Shown: piece after piece, positions 60,741-64,000 of the stretch | Numbering within the stretch: the first letter of the stretch is position 1 | How the letters are laid out: each line of letters starts with the position of its first letter | Assembly (NCBI RefSeq): GCF_000730565.1 | Contig: NZ_BBIQ01000002.1 | Location: 1 to 64,000, forward strand | DNA from: Pseudomonas fulva NBRC 16637 = DSM 17717 | Lineage (GTDB): Bacteria; Pseudomonadota; Gammaproteobacteria; Pseudomonadales; Pseudomonadaceae | DNA length: 64,000 bases | Direction of reading: 5' to 3' | Translations under genes and position numbers: made by a program | The notes under the pieces: generated by a model | Told to the model about the DNA's origin: nothing | Database searches by the model: none | What the model saw: the letters and a program-made list of their open reading frames with translations, nothing else

Positions 60741-62045
60741 ATGCTCGCACTCCTGGGCTTGATCATGGTGGTGACGTTCACCTACCTGATCATGAGCAAA
60801 CGCCTGTCCCCGATCGTCGCCTTGACGGTCGTACCGATCGTCTTCGCGCTGGTGGGGGGCTTTGCGCCTGACCTTGGCAAGATGATGCTCGACGGGCTGA
60901 AAATGGTGGCCCCGTCGGCCGCCTTGCTGCTGTTCGCCATCCTGTTTTTCGGCTTGATGATCGATGCCGGCCTGTTCGACCCTCTGATCCGTAAGATCCT
61001 CAAGCGCGTCAACGGCGACCCCATCAAGATCGCCATTGGCACTGCATTGCTGTCGCTGCTGGTGGCACTGGACGGTGACGGTACCACCACCTACATGATC
61101 ACCTGCGCCGCCATGCTGCCCTTGTACAAGCGCATCGGCATGAACCCGATGATCCTGGCAACGGTGTCGATGCTGTCGTTGAGCATCATGAGTGGCATGA
61201 GCCCCTGGGGCGGGCCTGCCACCCGTGCCATCGCAGCGCTTGGGCTCGATGCCACCGACTACTTCATTCCCATGCTGCCCACAGTGATCGGTGGGGCTGC
61301 CTGGGTGGTGTTCACCGCCTACTTGCTGGGGCGTGCCGAGCGACGCCGCATCGGCAACGTGGCCCTGGAGTCCGGCGGCGGCAATTGCTACATCAAGGAA
61401 ATCCTGGGTGACACGCCCCACAAGCGTCCGCGTCTGGCCTACGTGAACCTGGTGCTGGTCATTGTGGTCATGACCGCACTGGTGCTGGGCCTGATGCACG
61501 CGGCGATCCTGTTCATGATCGGTTTCGTTGCCGCCTTGATGATCAACTACCCGCAACTGGAACTGCAGAAAGAACGCATCCTGGCCCATTCGGGCAACGC
61601 CATGACCGTGGTGCTGCTGGTGTTCGCCGCTGGTATCTTCGCCGGCATCTTCTCGGGCACCAAGATGGTCGATGCCCTGGCGCAAACCCTCGTGGACTGG
61701 ATCCCGGAAGCCTGGAGCCACTGGTTCCCGCTGGTGGTGGCGCTGACCAGCATGCCGCTTACCTTCGTGCTGTCCAACGATGCGTACTATTTCGGGGTGG
61801 TGCCGATCCTGGCCAATGCTGCCGCCGCCTATGGCATCGACCCTGTTGAAATCGCCCGCGCCTCGGTGCTTGGTCAGCCGGTGCACTTGATGAGCCCGTT
61901 GGTCGCCTCGACCCTGCTGCTGGTGGGCATGGTGGACAAGGACATCGGCGACTTCCAGAAGGCCACGGTGAAGTGGGCAGTGCTCACTTCGCTGGTCATC
62001 ACCGCCTTGGCGGTGTTGACCGGTGCGTTGTCGTTCTTCGTCTGA
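60741..62045 (+). CDS. CitMHS-family citrate/tricarboxylate:metal symporter
   Basis: 434 aa with about 11 helices. Typical CitMHS features: ALDGDGTTTYMITCAAMLPLYKR and the loop MSGMSPWGGPATRAIAALG, later PLTFVLSNDAYYFGVVPILA. Members take up citrate, isocitrate or aconitate complexed to Mg or Ca. It fits a tricarboxylate-use locus. GAGAG lies before ATG 60741. Confidence 0.92.
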   Translation: MLALLGLIMVVTFTYLIMSKRLSPIVALTVVPIVFALVGGFAPDLGKMMLDGLKMVAPSAALLLFAILFFGLMIDAGLFDPLIRKILKRVNGDPIKIAIGTALLSLLVALDGDGTTTYMITCAAMLPLYKRIGMNPMILATVSMLSLSIMSGMSPWGGPATRAIAALGLDATDYFIPMLPTVIGGAAWVVFTAYLLGRAERRRIGNVALESGGGNCYIKEILGDTPHKRPRLAYVNLVLVIVVMTALVLGLMHAAILFMIGFVAALMINYPQLELQKERILAHSGNAMTVVLLVFAAGIFAGIFSGTKMVDALAQTLVDWIPEAWSHWFPLVVALTSMPLTFVLSNDAYYFGVVPILANAAAAYGIDPVEIARASVLGQPVHLMSPLVASTLLLVGMVDKDIGDFQKATVKWAVLTSLVITALAVLTGALSFFV

Positions 62046-62050
62046 ATGGT

Positions 62051-62069
62051 GCGGGCGCCAGGCGCCCGC
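62051..62069 (+). other. Intercistronic hairpin before the porin gene
   Basis: GCGGGCG (62051-62057) pairs with CGCCCGC (62063-62069) just six bases past the CitMHS stop. Without a T-tract; role unclear. Confidence 0.45.
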
Positions 62070-62108
62070 CATCGCTGACACCCCAAAAACAACAATAGAG
62101 TACCGATC

Positions 62109-63362
62109 ATGTCCTTGACCCTCGTGCGAGGGGCCACGTGTGGCCTGCTCTGCGGCTGCCTGCCTGTGGCCGGCGCTACTGGCTTCATCGATGACAGCAA
62201 GCTCAAGTTGCAAATGCGCAATGTCTATTTCAACGAAAACTTTCGCGACGAACAGGGCATGAGCCCCCGCGCCGCAGCCACCGCCAAGAGCGAGCGTACC
62301 GAGTGGGCGCAGGGCTTCTTGCTCGATTATCAGTCGGGTTACACCCCCGGTACCCTCGGCGTGGGGCTCGATGCACTGGGCTTGTTGGGCGTGCGCCTGG
62401 ATTCGGGGCGTGGCCGCAGTGGCACGGGCCTGTTGCCTGTGCATGACGACGGCCGGGCCGCCGACGCGTTCGCCAGTGCGGGCGGTACCTTCAAGGCGCG
62501 TGTTGGCCAGAACGTCGTCAGGCATGGCACCTTGTTGCCCAAGACCCCAGTGCTGGTGCACAACGATGCTCGCTTGATGCCGCAAACCTACCAGGGTACG
62601 CAGGTCACCAGTGCCGCAATCGATAACCTGAACCTCACGGCAGGGCACCTGACCCGTTTCAAACAGCGCGATTCTTCGAACAGCACCGGCCTGTACCTGG
62701 ACGGCTACAGTGGCGGCGAAGCCGGAGACTTCAGCTTTGCCGGCGCCGACTACACCGTCAGCAAACAGCTGCGCCTGAGCTACTATCACGGTCAGCTCGA
62801 GCATTTCTATCGTCAGGACTTCGCCGGGGTGATTCACGACCATGCGCTGGCTGGCGGTGTCCTGACCACGGACCTGCGCTATTTCAAAAGCAAAAGCACC
62901 GGTGCGGCCTACGGTGGCCCGATCGACAATGACATGCTCAGCGGGCAAATCGCCTACACGCATTCCGGCCACACGTTCGGTGCAGGTTATCAAGCGCTCA
63001 ATGGCGAAGCGGGGCTGCCGTACATCAGCGGGGCGACGGTGTATTCATTCAGCAACGTGGGCATTGGCAAGTTCATCGAAGAAGATGAAAAGACCTGGAT
63101 GGCGAGCTATGTCTACAATTTCGCAGCGGCCGGGGTGCCGGGGTTGACCTTCATGACCCGCTACCTGAGCGGCGATAACGGCCGTTCTGGCGCGGCGGGT
63201 CTGAGCGAGTGGGAGCGCGATGCAGAGCTTGCGTATGTCGTGCAATCAGGCCCCGCCAAAGGGCTTGGCGTTAAGCTGCGCAACTACGTGTACCGCTCGG
63301 ACTTTGCGCGTGGCCGTGACAGCAATCGGCTGTACCTGACGTACGATATCGCGCTGTGGTGA
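62109..63362 (+). CDS. OprD-family outer-membrane porin
   Basis: 417 aa. Signal peptide residues 1-22 (TCGLLCGCLPVAGATG). Opening FIDDSKLKLQMRNVYFNENFRDEQ and WAQGFLLDYQSGYTPGTLGVGLDALGLLGVRLDSG are OprD hallmarks; ends LYLTYDIALW with a terminal aromatic. OprD-type channels in Pseudomonas are substrate-specific; location makes tricarboxylates the likely solute. Last gene of the locus. Confidence 0.93.
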   Translation: MSLTLVRGATCGLLCGCLPVAGATGFIDDSKLKLQMRNVYFNENFRDEQGMSPRAAATAKSERTEWAQGFLLDYQSGYTPGTLGVGLDALGLLGVRLDSGRGRSGTGLLPVHDDGRAADAFASAGGTFKARVGQNVVRHGTLLPKTPVLVHNDARLMPQTYQGTQVTSAAIDNLNLTAGHLTRFKQRDSSNSTGLYLDGYSGGEAGDFSFAGADYTVSKQLRLSYYHGQLEHFYRQDFAGVIHDHALAGGVLTTDLRYFKSKSTGAAYGGPIDNDMLSGQIAYTHSGHTFGAGYQALNGEAGLPYISGATVYSFSNVGIGKFIEEDEKTWMASYVYNFAAAGVPGLTFMTRYLSGDNGRSGAAGLSEWERDAELAYVVQSGPAKGLGVKLRNYVYRSDFARGRDSNRLYLTYDIALW

Positions 63363-63399
63363 CGTCGCGAGCATCAAGATGCGTGCGCTGGCAACCGTT

Positions 63400-63915
63400 T
63401 CACGCCCACAGCCCCAGCATGATCAATACGGCCATGCCCAGCGCGGCAGCAAAGGAGCAACCACCCAGCGCCAGGGCAGCGCGACCCTTGCGATACCAGC
63501 CATCGCGGCCCAGGGCCAGTGCAGGCTCGTACAAGCTGCGCCAGCACAGCTCGGTGGCGTGGAACGCCTGCAGGTGGTTGGGCGAGGCGTCCAGCCAGCG
63601 ACGAAAGTCGATACGCTCGCATGCGGTGACGTCCGGGCTCTGCAAACGCACATACCACTGTGCTGCCTGGCGCGTCGGGGCATCGGGGCGGGGCTGGACG
63701 GCGAGCAACGCCTGCACCATGAGACGCTCGACACTGCGTAGCGGCAAGCCAAGACGTGTGGCGACCCTGGCCTGGGCCAACTGATCGAGACGGCTTAGCA
63801 AAAACACCTGGCGCGCAGCGCGTGGCAGGCGCTTGAGTGCGAGCAGCAGGGCAGCATCGCTATCGGCAGCGTGCTTGGGTAAGGGCGTGGGGAGGCGCAA
63901 GAGCATGCGGGTCAT
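63400..63915 (-). CDS. Sigma region 4-like/FecR-N (DUF4880) hybrid membrane protein
   Basis: 171 aa. Residues ~15-70 (ALKRLPRAARQVFLLSRLDQLAQARVATRLGLPLRSVERLMVQAL) read like region 4 of a FecI-type ECF sigma factor; region 2 is absent. Residues ~75-125 (QAAQWYVRLQSPDVTACERIDFRRWLDASPNHLQAF) are the DUF4880 N-terminal domain of FecR. One helix near the end (CSFAAALGMAVLIMLGL) matches the FecR transmembrane segment, but the periplasmic part is missing. It could be a stand-alone regulator or a fusion of a degraded fecI-fecR pair. AAGGA eight bases before ATG 63915. Convergent with the porin gene. Confidence 0.75.
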   Translation of the reverse strand: MTRMLLRLPTPLPKHAADSDAALLLALKRLPRAARQVFLLSRLDQLAQARVATRLGLPLRSVERLMVQALLAVQPRPDAPTRQAAQWYVRLQSPDVTACERIDFRRWLDASPNHLQAFHATELCWRSLYEPALALGRDGWYRKGRAALALGGCSFAAALGMAVLIMLGLWA

Positions 63916-63977
63916 GAGCAGTTCCTTGCTGAAGCGAGCATCTGGGAGAGCATCCGTGACGCTGAGCTTAAGCTGAA

Positions 63978-63992
63978 CGAGATTGATTCTCA
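63978..63992. promoter_or_regulatory. Fur-box-like palindrome upstream of the sigma4/FecR hybrid
   Basis: CGAGATT-G-ATTCTCA matches 10 of 14 positions of the 7-1-7 Fur consensus and contains the perfect GAGA-TTGAT-TCTC inverted repeat (63979-63991). It is 62 bases upstream of the start at 63915, as expected for an iron-regulated FecI-type promoter. Confidence 0.5.
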
Positions 63993-64000
63993 AGTGCTGA

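Noticed and set aside
60537..62993. 818-codon open frame antisense to the CitMHS and porin genes
   Set aside because: Gln/His/Gly-rich shadow without any motif; the opposite strand encodes two recognised families.

Overview
The window reads as a chromosomal segment of a fluorescent Pseudomonas, most like the P. putida group. Evidence: high-GC Pseudomonas codon use, a fused nuoCD inside a complete 13-gene nuo operon, the block npp-mltD-gloB-methyltransferase-rnhA-dnaQ that I recall being syntenic in P. aeruginosa, a TTG-started gacA followed by uvrC, pgsA and tRNA-Gly(GCC), and a Pseudomonas-type DUF3077 gene. No rRNA, CRISPR array, intact insertion sequence or intact prophage is seen.

Layout. 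1-435: hexanucleotide (CAGCAA-type) repeat and a REP-like palindrome. 0.4-5.8 kb: a three-part aminotransferase fusion, a soluble PAS chemoreceptor and a MerR regulator divergent from a small membrane protein. 5.8-13.2 kb: peptide ABC importer of the Npp/Yej type with two tandem binding proteins. 13.3-18.8 kb: mltD, gloB, methyltransferase, rnhA, dnaQ, small hypothetical gene, FMN reductase. 18.9-21.0 kb: TonB-dependent receptor. 21.2-36.2 kb: nuoA-N on the minus strand, ending in a clear intrinsic terminator. 36.2-37.8 kb: a 900-base AT-rich and structured non-coding interval, then two short Pseudomonas-specific genes. 37.8-45.3 kb: delta-60-repeat protein, aceA with a split palindrome upstream, a divergent pair of secretin-N protein and subtilase, SulP transporter. 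45.3-53.9 kb: small hypotheticals, aminotransferase/permease pair, thioesterase, acetyltransferase, XRE regulator, gacA-uvrC, pgsA. 53.96 kb: tRNA-Gly followed by a decayed tyrosine integrase, the scar of an integrative element. 55.2-63.4 kb: glutaminase and a tricarboxylate-use locus. 63.4-63.9 kb: a sigma-region-4/FecR-like hybrid with a Fur-like box.

How the parts work together. Complex I, isocitrate lyase and the tricarboxylate locus are central carbon and respiration functions. The tricarboxylate locus (56.2-63.4 kb) combines an OprD-type porin, a ModA-like periplasmic protein that resembles the published aconitate isomerase of Pseudomonas, a CitMHS symporter, a DctA-type symporter, a PrpF/GalD-type isomerase and a LysR regulator; the simplest reading is uptake and isomerisation of aconitate-like acids.

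The most interesting items for follow-up are: the structured leader at 36.88-37.09 kb, with two copies of one octamer competing for a single complementary heptamer; the aconitate locus; the subtilase whose catalytic Asp position reads Glu; the TGTAGT-N14-ACTACA operator of aceA; and the sigma4/FecR hybrid. All calls come from reading the sequence; no database search was run.
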